Shown piece after piece: positions 25,063 to 33,881 of a DNA stretch of 64,000 nt. The translations under genes were made by a program, and so were the position numbers. The notes below the pieces were generated by a model that was not told the DNA's origin, made no database searches, and saw only the letters and a program-made list of their open reading frames with translations. Source of the DNA: RGIG9115 sp045649825 (GTDB lineage: Bacteria; Bacillota; Clostridia; UBA1381); assembly GCA_045649825.1 (NCBI GenBank), contig JAZRQO010000023.1, positions 1 through 64,000 on the forward strand, in the 5' to 3' direction. Numbering within the stretch: position 1 is the first letter of the stretch; each line of letters begins with the position of its first letter.

Positions 25063-25374
25063 ATGGCAGCAAGCAAAATCAGAATCAAGCTTAAGGCTTA
25101 TGATCATGCAGTTCTGGATCAGTCAGCGGAAAAGATTGTTGAAATCGCAAAGAGAACAGGTGCTAAGGTATCAGGTCCTATTCCGCTTCCGACAGATAAG
25201 GAGATTATAACAATCCTCAGAGCTGTTCATAAGTATAAGGATTCCAGAGAGCAGTTCGAAAGAAGAACTCACAAGAGATTGATCGACATCCTGGTTCCCG
25301 GTGAAAAGACACTGGAATCACTCATCAAAATCGATCTCCCCGCAGGCGTTGAAATTGATGTAATCCAGAAATAA
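25063..25374 (+). CDS. rpsJ: 30S ribosomal protein uS10
   Basis: 103 aa, complete. KIRIKLKAYDHAVLDQSAEKIVEIAKRTGAKVSGPIPLPT with the long thumb loop, and THKRLIDILVP. Also the NusE component of transcription antitermination. First gene of the S10 operon; AAGGAGGG upstream. Confidence 0.98.
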   Translation: MAASKIRIKLKAYDHAVLDQSAEKIVEIAKRTGAKVSGPIPLPTDKEIITILRAVHKYKDSREQFERRTHKRLIDILVPGEKTLESLIKIDLPAGVEIDVIQK

Positions 25375-25474
25375 TTTCAAAGCCTTGCAAAAAGTGCAGT
25401 AGCTAAATAGCTATGATGCAGGTCATGTTCGCACCAAGGTGTGAACCAATAACTGTAATAGGAGGAAACAAACA

Positions 25475-26104
25475 ATGAAAAAAGCAATTTTAGGAACTAA
25501 AATCGGTATGACACAAATCTTCAACGAAGACGGAAAAGTAGTACCGGTAACCGTTATCCTTGCAGGACCTTGCACAGTTGTGCAGAAGAAGACTGTAGAA
25601 ACAGACGGTTATGAAGCTGTTCAGGTAGGTTACGGTGAGGTAAAGGAAAAGAACCTTAACAAGCCTATGAAAGGACACTTCGCAAAAGCAGACATCGCTG
25701 CAAAGAAGTATTTGAGAGAATTCAGACTTGAGGATGTATCAGGCCTCAATGTTGGTGATGAAATCAAAGCAGACATATTTGAAGCGGGCGAAAAGGTAGA
25801 CGTAACAGGAACAAGCAAAGGTAAAGGCTTTGCAGGTCCTATGAAGAGATGGGGACTCCACAGAGGTCCTATGTCACACGGCTCAGGCTACCACAGAGGT
25901 TCCGGTTCAATGGGTGCTTGCTCAAGCCCCGGCCGCGTTATGAAGGGAAAGAAGCTTCCCGGTCACATGGGCGTTGAAACAGTAACAGTTCAGAACCTTG
26001 AAATTGTTAAAGTAAACGCTGAAGAAAACATCATTTTGGTTAAAGGTGCAGTTCCCGGTTCAAAGGGTGGACTCATCACAATCAAAAATGCAGTGAAAGC
26101 ATAA
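25475..26104 (+). CDS. rplC: 50S ribosomal protein uL3
   Basis: 209 aa. Begins KKAILGTKIGMTQIFNEDGKVVPVTVI. The extended rRNA-reaching loop is GKGFAGPMKRWGLHRGPMSHGSGYHRGSGSMG. The preceding 100-nt spacer, longer than others in the operon, holds small hairpins (GTTCGCACC-aa-GGTGTGAAC) of unknown role. Confidence 0.98.
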   Translation: MKKAILGTKIGMTQIFNEDGKVVPVTVILAGPCTVVQKKTVETDGYEAVQVGYGEVKEKNLNKPMKGHFAKADIAAKKYLREFRLEDVSGLNVGDEIKADIFEAGEKVDVTGTSKGKGFAGPMKRWGLHRGPMSHGSGYHRGSGSMGACSSPGRVMKGKKLPGHMGVETVTVQNLEIVKVNAEENIILVKGAVPGSKGGLITIKNAVKA

Positions 26105-26134
26105 CGAGGATTTTGGGAAAGGAGGAAATAAAGT

Positions 26135-26755
26135 ATGCCAACAGTAGCTTTATATAATATGGAAGGCAAGGAAATCGGCACAGTTGAGCTTGCAGAAAAC
26201 ATTTTCGGCGTAGAAGTAAATGAATCTGTAGTTCACACAGTTGTTAAGAACTACCTTGCAAATCAGAGACAGGGCACACAGAGCACAAAGACACGTACAG
26301 AAGTTCGTGGCGGCGGAATCAAGCCCTGGAGACAGAAGGGTACAGGCCGCGCAAGACAGGGTTCAATCCGTGCTCCACAGTGGACAGGCGGTGGCGTTGC
26401 TCTCGGACCTAAGCCCAGAGATTACCGTTATGCGGTAAACAAGAAGATTAAGAGAATAGCTCTTAAATCAGCTCTTTCTGCAAAGGTTGCAACAAACGAT
26501 ATTATCGTAGTTGACGGACTCAAGATGGAAGAGGTAAAAACAGCAAAAATCGCAGCAATGCTCAAGGCATTGAATGCTGAAAAGGCTCTCGTTGTAACAG
26601 CAGACCTTGACAAGAACGTATATCTTTCAGCAAGAAACATCAAGAACGTAAAGCCGACTTATGTTTCACAGCTCAACACATACGAAGTTGTTAAGTACAC
26701 AAAGTTCGTTGTTGCTAAGGATGCCATCGAAAAAATCCAGGAGGTACTTGCATAA
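26135..26755 (+). CDS. rplD: 50S ribosomal protein uL4
   Basis: 206 aa. Tunnel-lining loop QGTQSTKTRTEVRGGGIKPWRQKGTGRARQGSIRAPQWTGGG. In E. coli L4 autoregulates the S10 operon, so it is the prime candidate effector for the rpsJ leader here. Stop and next start overlap (TAATG). Confidence 0.98.
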   Translation: MPTVALYNMEGKEIGTVELAENIFGVEVNESVVHTVVKNYLANQRQGTQSTKTRTEVRGGGIKPWRQKGTGRARQGSIRAPQWTGGGVALGPKPRDYRYAVNKKIKRIALKSALSAKVATNDIIVVDGLKMEEVKTAKIAAMLKALNAEKALVVTADLDKNVYLSARNIKNVKPTYVSQLNTYEVVKYTKFVVAKDAIEKIQEVLA

Positions 26756-27057
26756 TGAATTCATACGATATAGTAAGAAGACCAATTATCTCCGAGCGCA
26801 CAATGACTCCGGTATTTGACCGTGAGGGTAACGAAATCAAAAAGTATACTTTTGAAGTTCCCATGAGCGCAAATAAGATTGAGATAAAGAAAGCCGTTGA
26901 AGAAGTATTCGGCGTAAAGGTAGCTAAGGTGAACACAATGCACGTTCTCGGCAAGGTAAAGAGAATGGGCAGATTTGAGGGTCGCCGTCCCAGCTACAAG
27001 AAGGCAATCGTAACACTTGCTAAGGGTTCAAAAACAATCGAGCTTCTCGAAATGTAA
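26755..27057 (+). CDS. rplW: 50S ribosomal protein uL23
   Basis: 100 aa. YDIVRRPIISERTM start, then KYTFEVPMSANKIEIKKAVEEVFGVKVAKVNTMHVLGKVKRMGRFEGRRPSYKKAIVTLAKG. Lies at the exit tunnel and docks SRP and trigger factor. Overlaps rplD by one base. Confidence 0.98.
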   Translation: MNSYDIVRRPIISERTMTPVFDREGNEIKKYTFEVPMSANKIEIKKAVEEVFGVKVAKVNTMHVLGKVKRMGRFEGRRPSYKKAIVTLAKGSKTIELLEM

Positions 27058-27098
27058 TTTAAAACCCACATAAATTGAATTAAGGAGTGAAAAGGATA

Positions 27099-27932
27099 AT
27101 GGCTATTAAAAAGTATAATCCTACTTCGCCTGCCAGAAGATTTATGACTGTAAGTGATTTTTCTGAAATCACAAAGTTCGAGCCGGAACGTTCACTGCTT
27201 GCATCAAAGAAAAAGCACGCAGGTAGAAACTCATACGGCAGAATCACAGTACGTCACAGAGGCGGCGGAAACAGAAAGAAATACAGAATTATTGACTTTA
27301 AGAGAAATAAAGACGGCATTAACGCAACTGTTATCGGTATCGAATACGATCCTAACAGATCAGCTAACATCGCTCTTATTCAGTACGAAGACGGAACAAA
27401 GGCATATATACTTGCTCCTCAGGGCCTCACAGACGGCGATAAAGTCGTAAGTGGTGCTGGTGCAGATATTAAGCCCGGTAATGCTCTTGAAATTAAAGAC
27501 ATCCCCGTTGGTACTCTTATCCACAACATTGAGCTCTACCCCGGCAAGGGCGGACAGCTTGTTCGTTCAGCAGGCGTAAGCGCACAGCTTATGGCAAAAG
27601 AGGGCAACTATGCACAGGTAAGACTCCCAAGCGGCGAAGTTCGTATGATCAGACTTAACTGTAAGGCAACAATCGGTGTTATAGGTAACGAACAGCACGA
27701 GAACATTTCTATCGGTAAAGCCGGCAGAAAGCGTCACATGGGCTGGAGACCTACAGTTCGAGGCGTTGTTATGAACCCGAACGACCATCCCCACGGTGGT
27801 GGTGAAGGTAAGTCACCTATCGGTCGTCCCGCACCTGTTACTCCTTGGGGTAAGCCTGCACTCGGCCTGAAGACAAGAAAGAAAAAGAACAAGACAAACA
27901 AGTTTATCGTAAAGAGAAGAAACGACAAATAA
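27099..27932 (+). CDS. rplB: 50S ribosomal protein uL2
   Basis: 277 aa from the ATG giving MAIKKYNPTSPARRF (AAGGAGTG upstream; an earlier in-frame codon lies in the RBS). Contains GRNSYGRITVRHRGGGNRKKYRIIDF and the peptidyl-transferase-proximal MNPNDHPHGGGEGKSPIGRPAP. Full length. Confidence 0.98.
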   Translation: MAIKKYNPTSPARRFMTVSDFSEITKFEPERSLLASKKKHAGRNSYGRITVRHRGGGNRKKYRIIDFKRNKDGINATVIGIEYDPNRSANIALIQYEDGTKAYILAPQGLTDGDKVVSGAGADIKPGNALEIKDIPVGTLIHNIELYPGKGGQLVRSAGVSAQLMAKEGNYAQVRLPSGEVRMIRLNCKATIGVIGNEQHENISIGKAGRKRHMGWRPTVRGVVMNPNDHPHGGGEGKSPIGRPAPVTPWGKPALGLKTRKKKNKTNKFIVKRRNDK

Positions 27933-27966
27933 TTAAGATTTATTGTTTCCGAGAGGAGGAATATAA

Positions 27967-28239
27967 ATGGGTAGATCACTCAAAAAGGGACCTTTCGTTG
28001 AAGAACGCCTCATGAAGAGAATTGATGCTATGAACGCAGCAAACGAAAAGAAGGTTGTTAAGACCTGGTCAAGAGCTTCAACAATTTTCCCTGAAATGGT
28101 AGGTCACACAATTGCCGTTCACGACGGCAGAAAGCATGTTCCGGTATTCGTAAGCGAAGATATGGTAGGTCACAGACTTGGCGAATTCGCTCCCACAAGA
28201 ACCTTCAAAGGTCATGCCGGTGCAAAAACATCCAGATAA
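27967..28239 (+). CDS. rpsS: 30S ribosomal protein uS19
   Basis: 90 aa. MGRSLKKGPFVEERLMKRI, then TWSRASTIFPEMVGHTIAVHDGRKHVPVFVSEDMVGHRLGEFAPTRTF. Located at the 30S head. GAGAGGAGGA upstream. Confidence 0.98.
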   Translation: MGRSLKKGPFVEERLMKRIDAMNAANEKKVVKTWSRASTIFPEMVGHTIAVHDGRKHVPVFVSEDMVGHRLGEFAPTRTFKGHAGAKTSR

Positions 28240-28285
28240 TTTATATAAGATAAATTGCCTATAATTTGAAAGGAGGTTTCCGGGA

Positions 28286-28624
28286 ATGGAAGCACGCGCA
28301 GTATTAAGATACGCTCGTATATCACCCAGAAAGATGAAGATCGTGCTTGATCTTATTAGAAACAAGCCGGCTAATGTTGCTATGGGTATACTGAAGAATA
28401 CACCTAAATCAGCTAGTGAATATCTCGAAAAGCTTTTGGCTTCTGCAATTGCCAATGCTGAGAATAATCACAACCTGGACAAAAAGAAATTATATGTTGC
28501 AGAATGTTATGCAACTCAGGGCCCCACTCTCAAGAGAATCAGACCGAGAGCACAGGGCAGAGCATTCAAAATCATGAAAAAGACAAGTCATGTTACATTG
28601 GTTTTGAAAGAAATGCAAGACTAA
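28286..28624 (+). CDS. rplV: 50S ribosomal protein uL22
   Basis: 112 aa. ARAVLRYARISPRKMKIVLDLIRNK start and the beta-hairpin GPTLKRIRPRAQGRAFKIMKKTSHVTLVL that lines the nascent-peptide tunnel and carries macrolide-interacting residues. Confidence 0.98.
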   Translation: MEARAVLRYARISPRKMKIVLDLIRNKPANVAMGILKNTPKSASEYLEKLLASAIANAENNHNLDKKKLYVAECYATQGPTLKRIRPRAQGRAFKIMKKTSHVTLVLKEMQD

Positions 28625-28643
28625 TCGGAAAAGGAGGTTCATT

Positions 28644-29360
28644 ATGGGACAGAAAGTTAATCCGCACGGTCTTAGAGTCGGCATAATCAAGGATTGGGAT
28701 TCTAAGTGGATTGCAGGAAAAAAAGATTTCGGAGACCAGTTGGTTGAAGACTACAATATCAGAAAGTTCGTTAAGAAGGCTTGCTTTGATTCCGGTGTTG
28801 CCAAAATCGCTATCGAAAGAAAGCAGAAGAAGGTTTACATCACAATCTTCGCAGCAAAGCCCGGTATCATCATCGGTAAGGGCGGAGCTGAAATAGACAA
28901 GCTCAAGAGCGACCTTGAAAAAATGACAGGCAGAAGCGTGAACGTAAATATCATGGAAGTTAAATCACCTGATACAAACGCTCAGCTCGTTGCAGAAAAT
29001 ATTGCAGCACAGCTCGAAAGACGTGTTTCTTTCAGACGTGCTATGAAGCAGGTTATGGGACGCGCTATGAAGCTCGGTTGCCGCGGTATCAAAACAGCGG
29101 TTGCAGGCAGAGTAGGCGGCGCAGAAATCGCAAGAACAGAACAGTATCATGAGGGTACAATTCCCCTTCAGACACTTCGTGCAGATATCGACTACGGCTT
29201 TGCTGAAGCAAAGACAACTTACGGTATCCTCGGCGTAAAGGTTTGGATCTACAAGGGCGAAGTTCTTGCTGATGCAAAGAAGTCTGCTTTTGAAGGAAAA
29301 CCCGAAAGACGCGAAAGAAAGCCGCGTTCTGACAGAAAGCCGAAGGGAGGCAGACAGTAA
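28644..29360 (+). CDS. rpsC: 30S ribosomal protein uS3
   Basis: 238 aa. MGQKVNPHGLRVGIIKDWDSKW, KH-domain GxxG within PGIIIGKGGAEIDKLK, and a basic C-terminal tail (ERRERKPRSDRKPKGG). Helps form the mRNA entry helicase. Overlaps rplP by one base. Confidence 0.98.
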   Translation: MGQKVNPHGLRVGIIKDWDSKWIAGKKDFGDQLVEDYNIRKFVKKACFDSGVAKIAIERKQKKVYITIFAAKPGIIIGKGGAEIDKLKSDLEKMTGRSVNVNIMEVKSPDTNAQLVAENIAAQLERRVSFRRAMKQVMGRAMKLGCRGIKTAVAGRVGGAEIARTEQYHEGTIPLQTLRADIDYGFAEAKTTYGILGVKVWIYKGEVLADAKKSAFEGKPERRERKPRSDRKPKGGRQ

Positions 29361-29782
29361 TGTTATTACCTAAGAGAGTTAAATATAGAAGAGTTATGCG
29401 TGGCAGAATGAAGGGAAAAGCAACACGTGGCAACGTGGTATCTAACGGCGAATTTGGCCTTCAGGCTCTCGAACCCGCTTGGATAACTTCAAGACAGATC
29501 GAAGCTGCCCGTATCGCTATGACAAGATACACAAAGCGTGGCGGTAAGGTTTGGATTAAGATATTCCCCGATAAGCCTATAACAAGAAAGCCTGCTGAAA
29601 CCCGAATGGGTTCAGGTAAGGGTTCACCCGAATACTGGGTAGCAGTTGTTAAGCCCGGCAGAGTAATGTTTGAAATTGGCGGCGTTAGCGAAGAAGTAGC
29701 TCGTGAGGCGCTCCGTCTTGCTATGCACAAGCTTCCTATTAAATGTAAGTTTGTAAAACGTGAAGCAGAGGATGGTGAATAA
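29360..29782 (+). CDS. rplP: 50S ribosomal protein uL16
   Basis: 140 aa. MLLPKRVKYRRVMRGRMKGKATRGN, then GGKVWIKIFPDKPITRKPAETRMGSGKGSPEYWVAVVKPGRVMFE. Contacts A-site tRNA. The stop codon lies 1 nt before the rpmC start. Confidence 0.98.
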   Translation: MLLPKRVKYRRVMRGRMKGKATRGNVVSNGEFGLQALEPAWITSRQIEAARIAMTRYTKRGGKVWIKIFPDKPITRKPAETRMGSGKGSPEYWVAVVKPGRVMFEIGGVSEEVAREALRLAMHKLPIKCKFVKREAEDGE

Positions 29783-29783
29783 G

Positions 29784-29987
29784 ATGAAGATAAATGAGGT
29801 TAGAGAATTATCAATGGCTGAGCTCGAAGAAAAGCTTGCTGAAATGAAGCAGGAGCTCTTCAATCTCAGATTCCAGAAGGCTGTAAATCAGCTCGAAAAT
29901 CCGAAGAAGATCGGTGACGTAAAGAAGACTATCGCTCGTATCTTGACAATTATTCACGAGAAAGAAAACGAAGAAGTCGCTGAATAA
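29784..29987 (+). CDS. rpmC: 50S ribosomal protein uL29
   Basis: 67 aa. The start MKINEVRELSMAELEEKL is chosen for its GATGGTG spacing; longer frames run into rplP. Two-helix coiled protein with ELFNLRFQKAVNQLENPKKIGDVKKTIARILTI. Near the tunnel exit. Confidence 0.97.
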   Translation: MKINEVRELSMAELEEKLAEMKQELFNLRFQKAVNQLENPKKIGDVKKTIARILTIIHEKENEEVAE

Positions 29988-30028
29988 GCTACGTCAAATC
30001 ATTAGTTCCATGAAAGGAGGACGCTAAC

Positions 30029-30283
30029 GTGGAAAGAAACAGCCGTAAGGTTAAAATCGGTAAAGTTATAAGCAACAAGATGGACAAAACAATCGTTGTT
30101 GCAATTGAATACAGCGTAAAGCACCCGCTCTACGGTAAAGTTGTAAAGCGTACCTACAAGCTCAAGGCTCATGATGAGGAAAACATTTGTGCTGTAGGCG
30201 ATAAGGTAAAGGTTATGGAAACAAGACCTCTCTCAAAGGATAAGAGATGGAGACTTGTTGAAATAGTCGAGAAGGCACAGTAA
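30029..30283 (+). CDS. rpsQ: 30S ribosomal protein uS17
   Basis: 84 aa with a GTG start behind GAAAGGAGG. Contains RKVKIGKVISNKMDKTIVVAIEYSVKHPLYGKVVKRTYKLKAHDEENICAVGDKVKVMETRPLSKDKRWRLVEIV. OB-fold rRNA-binding protein. Confidence 0.98.
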   Translation: MERNSRKVKIGKVISNKMDKTIVVAIEYSVKHPLYGKVVKRTYKLKAHDEENICAVGDKVKVMETRPLSKDKRWRLVEIVEKAQ

Positions 30284-30305
30284 TCGGCTAAAGGAGGAAG
30301 TTTAT

Positions 30306-30674
30306 ATGATTCAGCAACAAACACGCCTGAAGGTAGCTGACAACACAGGTGCCAAAGAAGTTATGTGCATCCGTGTAATCGGCGGTTCCAAGAAAAGATA
30401 TGCGGCAGTCGGTGATGAAATCATATGCAGCGTTAAAAAAGCAACACCCGGTGGTGTGGTTAAAAAAGGTGACGTTGTAAAGGCTGTTGTAGTAAGAACC
30501 GTTAAAGAATGTAAGCGTGCCGATGGCTCATATATTAAATTTGATGAAAATGCAGCGGTTATCGTAAAAGACGATAAGAACCCCAGAGGTACACGTATAT
30601 TCGGTCCTGTTGCAAGAGAGCTCAGAGATAAAGAGTACATGAAGATTCTTTCATTGGCTCCGGAAGTTCTTTGA
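30306..30674 (+). CDS. rplN: 50S ribosomal protein uL14
   Basis: 122 aa. MIQQQTRLKVADNTGAKEVMCIRVIGGS, ending IFGPVARELRDKEYMKILSLAPEVL. Sits at the subunit interface and binds silencing factor RsfS. First gene of the spc portion. Confidence 0.98.
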   Translation: MIQQQTRLKVADNTGAKEVMCIRVIGGSKKRYAAVGDEIICSVKKATPGGVVKKGDVVKAVVVRTVKECKRADGSYIKFDENAAVIVKDDKNPRGTRIFGPVARELRDKEYMKILSLAPEVL

Positions 30675-30690
30675 TTGGAGGTTACAGGCT

Positions 30691-31011
30691 ATGAAAAAAA
30701 TGCATGTTAAGCGCGGCGATACCGTTAAGGTAATTGCCGGCAAGGATAAGGGCAAGGAAGGTAAGGTTATTACTGCTATTCCTGCCAAGGGAAAAGTTGT
30801 CGTTGAAGGCGTTGCAATGGTTAAGAAGCACCAGAAAGCAAGAGTGCAGGGCCAGGAAAGCGGTATCGTTAATTTCGAAGCTGCTATCGACGCTTCAAAC
30901 GTAATGAGAGTTTGCTCAGTATGCGGTAAGGCTGCAAGAACAGGTATCAAAGTTCTTGAGGACGGTTCAAAGTCAAGATACTGCAAAAAGTGCGGAGCAG
31001 ACGTACAATAA
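30691..31011 (+). CDS. rplX: 50S ribosomal protein uL24
   Basis: 106 aa. KOW motif in VKRGDTVKVIAGKDKGKEGKVITAIPAKGKVVVEGVAMVKKHQKA. The C-terminus holds CSVCGKAARTG and CKKCG, four cysteines as in zinc-binding L24 variants. Assembly initiator. Confidence 0.97.
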   Translation: MKKMHVKRGDTVKVIAGKDKGKEGKVITAIPAKGKVVVEGVAMVKKHQKARVQGQESGIVNFEAAIDASNVMRVCSVCGKAARTGIKVLEDGSKSRYCKKCGADVQ

Positions 31012-31037
31012 TTTTCGGAAGGAGGCAAATTCATACA

Positions 31038-31580
31038 ATGAGTAGAATGCGTGAAAAGTATAAGGCTGAAATTGCTCCGGCAATGATGCAGAAATTTAGT
31101 TATAAAAGCGTTATGCAGATTCCCAAGCTCGACAAGATCGTTATAAACATTGGTCTTGGTGAAGCAAGAGAGAATCCTAAGGCTATAGAAGCTGCTTGCA
31201 ACGACCTCGCTGCTATCACAGGTCAGCAGCCTATCGTTACAAAGGCAAGAAAGTCAGTTGCTAACTTCAAGCTCAGAGAGGGCATGAATATCGGCTGCAA
31301 GGTTACACTCCGTGGCGAGAAGATGTACGAGTTTATAGACAGACTCTTCAATGTTGCACTCCCCAGAGTTCGTGACTTCAGAGGAATTAACCCCAACGCT
31401 TTTGATGGCAGAGGAAACTATTCACTCGGTATCAAAGAACAGTTGATCTTCCCGGAAATTGACTACGACAAGATCGATAAGATTAGAGGTATGGATATTA
31501 TTTTCGTTACAACAGCAAAGACTGATGAGGAAGCTCGTGAGCTTCTCGCACAGTTCGGCGCTCCGTTTGTTCGTAGCTGA
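31038..31580 (+). CDS. rplE: 50S ribosomal protein uL5
   Basis: 180 aa. The start MSRMREKYKAEIAPAM is set by GAAGGAGG; longer frames overlap rplX without RBS. MQIPKLDKIVINIGLGEARENPKAIE and FDGRGNYSLGIKEQLIFPEIDYDKI are diagnostic. Binds 5S rRNA. Confidence 0.98.
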   Translation: MSRMREKYKAEIAPAMMQKFSYKSVMQIPKLDKIVINIGLGEARENPKAIEAACNDLAAITGQQPIVTKARKSVANFKLREGMNIGCKVTLRGEKMYEFIDRLFNVALPRVRDFRGINPNAFDGRGNYSLGIKEQLIFPEIDYDKIDKIRGMDIIFVTTAKTDEEARELLAQFGAPFVRS

Positions 31581-31595
31581 TAAGGAGGAAATGTT

Positions 31596-31781
31596 ATGGC
31601 TAAGAAATCTATGATTATAAAGCAGCAGAGAACACCGAAGCACAGCACACAGGCTTACTCAAGATGCAAAATCTGCGGAAGACCTCACGCTTACCTTCGT
31701 AAGTTCGGTATCTGCCGTATTTGCTTCAGAGAATTGGCTTATAAGGGTGAAATTCCCGGTGTTAAGAAGGCAAGCTGGTAA
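31596..31781 (+). CDS. rpsN: 30S ribosomal protein uS14, zinc type
   Basis: 61 aa. CKICGRPHAYLRKFGICRICFRELAYKGEIPGVKKASW with two CxxC pairs, so the zinc-dependent (type Z) short S14. No zinc-independent paralogue is present in the window. Confidence 0.97.
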   Translation: MAKKSMIIKQQRTPKHSTQAYSRCKICGRPHAYLRKFGICRICFRELAYKGEIPGVKKASW

Positions 31782-31848
31782 ACCGTTGGCGGTTACCTGC
31801 TAAAACATAAAAGAGATTTCCCGAAGTTATCGGAAGGAGGTAAACTAT

Positions 31849-32244
31849 ATGCAAATAACTGATCCTATTGCAGATTTGCTTACAAGAATCAGAAACGCTA
31901 ATTCAGCAAAGCACGAAACAGTTGAAATCCCTGCTTCAAATATGAAAAAGGCAATTGTTGAGATTTTGCTTGAAGAAGGTTATATAAAGAATTACCAGGT
32001 TATCGAAGATGGCAAACAGGGTATTATCCGTGTTACTCTTAAGTACGCTAAGGGCGAAAAGGTTCTTACAGGTCTTAAGAGAGTATCAAAGCCCGGTCTC
32101 AGAATTTATGCAGGAGCAGAAGAGCTCCCCAGAGTTCTCAAAGGTCTTGGTATCGCTATCATCTCAACCTCAAAGGGTGTTATGACTGACAAGAAAGCCA
32201 GAAAAGAAAACATTGGCGGCGAAGTTTTAGCATTCGTTTGGTAA
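31849..32244 (+). CDS. rpsH: 30S ribosomal protein uS8
   Basis: 131 aa. MQITDPIADLLTRIRNANSAKHETVEIPASNMKKAIVEILLEEGYI, ending in the S8 signature STSKGVMTDKKARKENIGGEVLAFVW. In E. coli S8 represses the spc operon. The unusual 150-nt spacer after this gene may be a regulatory RNA. Confidence 0.98.
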   Translation: MQITDPIADLLTRIRNANSAKHETVEIPASNMKKAIVEILLEEGYIKNYQVIEDGKQGIIRVTLKYAKGEKVLTGLKRVSKPGLRIYAGAEELPRVLKGLGIAIISTSKGVMTDKKARKENIGGEVLAFVW

Positions 32245-32385
32245 GAGTTTCTACCTATTATATATAGGACACAGACTGCGGATGCTTTTTCCGCGGCGAA
32301 CGACTGAAAACCTGCATATGTATTCCGGTGAGTCGTAAGGTCTTGCCGAGGCGGTACGGTGCAGAGAGAATTTAAGTTATAAGGA
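32245..32385 (+). promoter_or_regulatory. Structured 150-nt spacer between rpsH and rplF
   Basis: The other genes of this section are 1-70 nt apart; this gap is 151 nt. Nested complements are CTGC...GCAG, CCGC...GCGG and ACGACT...AGTCGT, plus a local GCGGA...TCCGC hairpin. There is no promoter consensus, no terminator and no ORF with an RBS. Candidate r-protein binding element or mRNA processing site. Confidence 0.4.
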
Positions 32386-32395
32386 GGAAACCGAA

Positions 32396-32944
32396 ATGTC
32401 AAGAATCGGTAAATCACCAATCGCAGTTCCTGCAAATGTAGATGTTAAGATTGGTGCAAACAACGAAGTAACAGTAAAGGGTCCTAACGGCACACTTTCA
32501 CGTGTACTTCACAGCGATATGATTATCAAAAATGAAGGCGGCGTTATCACAGTAGAGCGTCCTTCAGAAAATAAGATGCATAAGTCACTTCACGGACTTA
32601 CACGTACACTTATCAACAACATGGTTATCGGTGTAACAGAAGGCTTCACAAAGGAGCTTGAAATCAACGGTGTTGGTTACAGAGCAGCTCTCCAGGGCAA
32701 AACTCTTAACCTCAGCCTTGGTTACTCACACCCCGTTAACTACACTCCTGCAGAGGGTATTACCATCGAAGTTCCCGCTCCCAACAAAATTATAATCAAG
32801 GGTGCGAACAAGGAAGTTGTCGGCGAAACAGCTGCCAAAATCCGTGAGTTCAGAATGCCTGAACCTTATAAGGGCAAGGGAATCAAGTACGTTGATGAAT
32901 ATATCAGACGTAAAGAAGGTAAGACCGGAGCTAAGAAGAAATAA
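32396..32944 (+). CDS. rplF: 50S ribosomal protein uL6
   Basis: 182 aa. MSRIGKSPIAVPANVDVKIG, ending EPYKGKGIKYVDEYIRRKEGKTGAKKK. Two similar alpha/beta domains. ATAAGGAGGA upstream. Confidence 0.98.
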   Translation: MSRIGKSPIAVPANVDVKIGANNEVTVKGPNGTLSRVLHSDMIIKNEGGVITVERPSENKMHKSLHGLTRTLINNMVIGVTEGFTKELEINGVGYRAALQGKTLNLSLGYSHPVNYTPAEGITIEVPAPNKIIIKGANKEVVGETAAKIREFRMPEPYKGKGIKYVDEYIRRKEGKTGAKKK

Positions 32945-32961
32945 GAAGGGAGTGTTCGTAA

Positions 32962-33321
32962 ATGATAAAACCGTATAACAGTAGAGCGCAGAGATTAAAG
33001 CGCCACAGAAGAGTAAGAAAGAACATCTCCGGAACAGCGGAGAGACCTCGTCTTAATGTGTTCAGAAGCCTGAACAACATATATGCGCAGATTATCGACG
33101 ACACAAAGGGTGTTACACTTGTTGCAGCATCAAGCCTTGATAAGGGCTTTGAAGGCTACGGCGGTAACATCGAAGGTGCTAAGAACGTAGGTAAGCTTGT
33201 TGCTGAAAAAGCACTTGCTGCAGGCATCAAAGAAGTTGTATTCGATAGAGGCGGATATGTATATCACGGTAGAGTAGCAGCTCTTGCAGAAGGTGCAAGA
33301 GAAGGCGGACTCGAATTCTAA
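32962..33321 (+). CDS. rplR: 50S ribosomal protein uL18
   Basis: 119 aa. Basic N-terminus RLKRHRRVRKNISGTAERPRLNVFRSLNNIYAQIIDD, then VVFDRGGYVYHGRVAALAEGAREGGLEF. Binds 5S rRNA with L5. Confidence 0.98.
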   Translation: MIKPYNSRAQRLKRHRRVRKNISGTAERPRLNVFRSLNNIYAQIIDDTKGVTLVAASSLDKGFEGYGGNIEGAKNVGKLVAEKALAAGIKEVVFDRGGYVYHGRVAALAEGAREGGLEF

Positions 33322-33339
33322 TAGAGGAGGTAAACGATA

Positions 33340-33843
33340 GTGGCTGAAAGAATAGACGCATCAGTACTTGATATTCAAGAAAACGTTGTTGCGATAAATC
33401 GAGTTGCGAAGGTTGTAAAGGGCGGACGTACATTCCGTTTCAGTGCATTGGTTGTTGTTGGTGACGGCAACGGTCATGTAGGCTGCGGTATGGGTAAGGC
33501 TGCCGAAGTACCCGATGCAATCAGAAAAGGCATCGAAGATGCAAAGAAAAATATGATTACAGTTCCTTTGGTAGGAACAACAATTCCTCACGAGGTTATC
33601 GGTGAACACGGTGCCGGCAGAGTGCTTTTGAAGCCCGCTGCAGAAGGTACAGGAGTTATCGCCGGTGGCGCTGTCAGAGCCGTTCTCGAGCTTGCAGGTA
33701 TCAGAGACATCAGAACAAAGTGCCTGCGTTCAAACAATAAGAGAAATGTAGTAAGTGCTACAATTGAAGGTCTTGCTCAGCTTAAGCAGGCAGACCATGT
33801 GGCTGAACTCAGAGGCAAGTCTGTAGAGGAAATTTTGGGTTAA
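33340..33843 (+). CDS. rpsE: 30S ribosomal protein uS5
   Basis: 167 aa with a GTG start behind AGAGGAGG. VVAINRVAKVVKGGRTFRFSALVVVGDGNGHVGCGMGKAAEVPDAIRKGIEDAKKN is diagnostic. Fidelity protein (ram mutations map to S5). Confidence 0.98.
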   Translation: MAERIDASVLDIQENVVAINRVAKVVKGGRTFRFSALVVVGDGNGHVGCGMGKAAEVPDAIRKGIEDAKKNMITVPLVGTTIPHEVIGEHGAGRVLLKPAAEGTGVIAGGAVRAVLELAGIRDIRTKCLRSNNKRNVVSATIEGLAQLKQADHVAELRGKSVEEILG

Positions 33844-33881
33844 TAGCCCTGTTTAATTTCACAGAAAGGAACGGTGCTATA

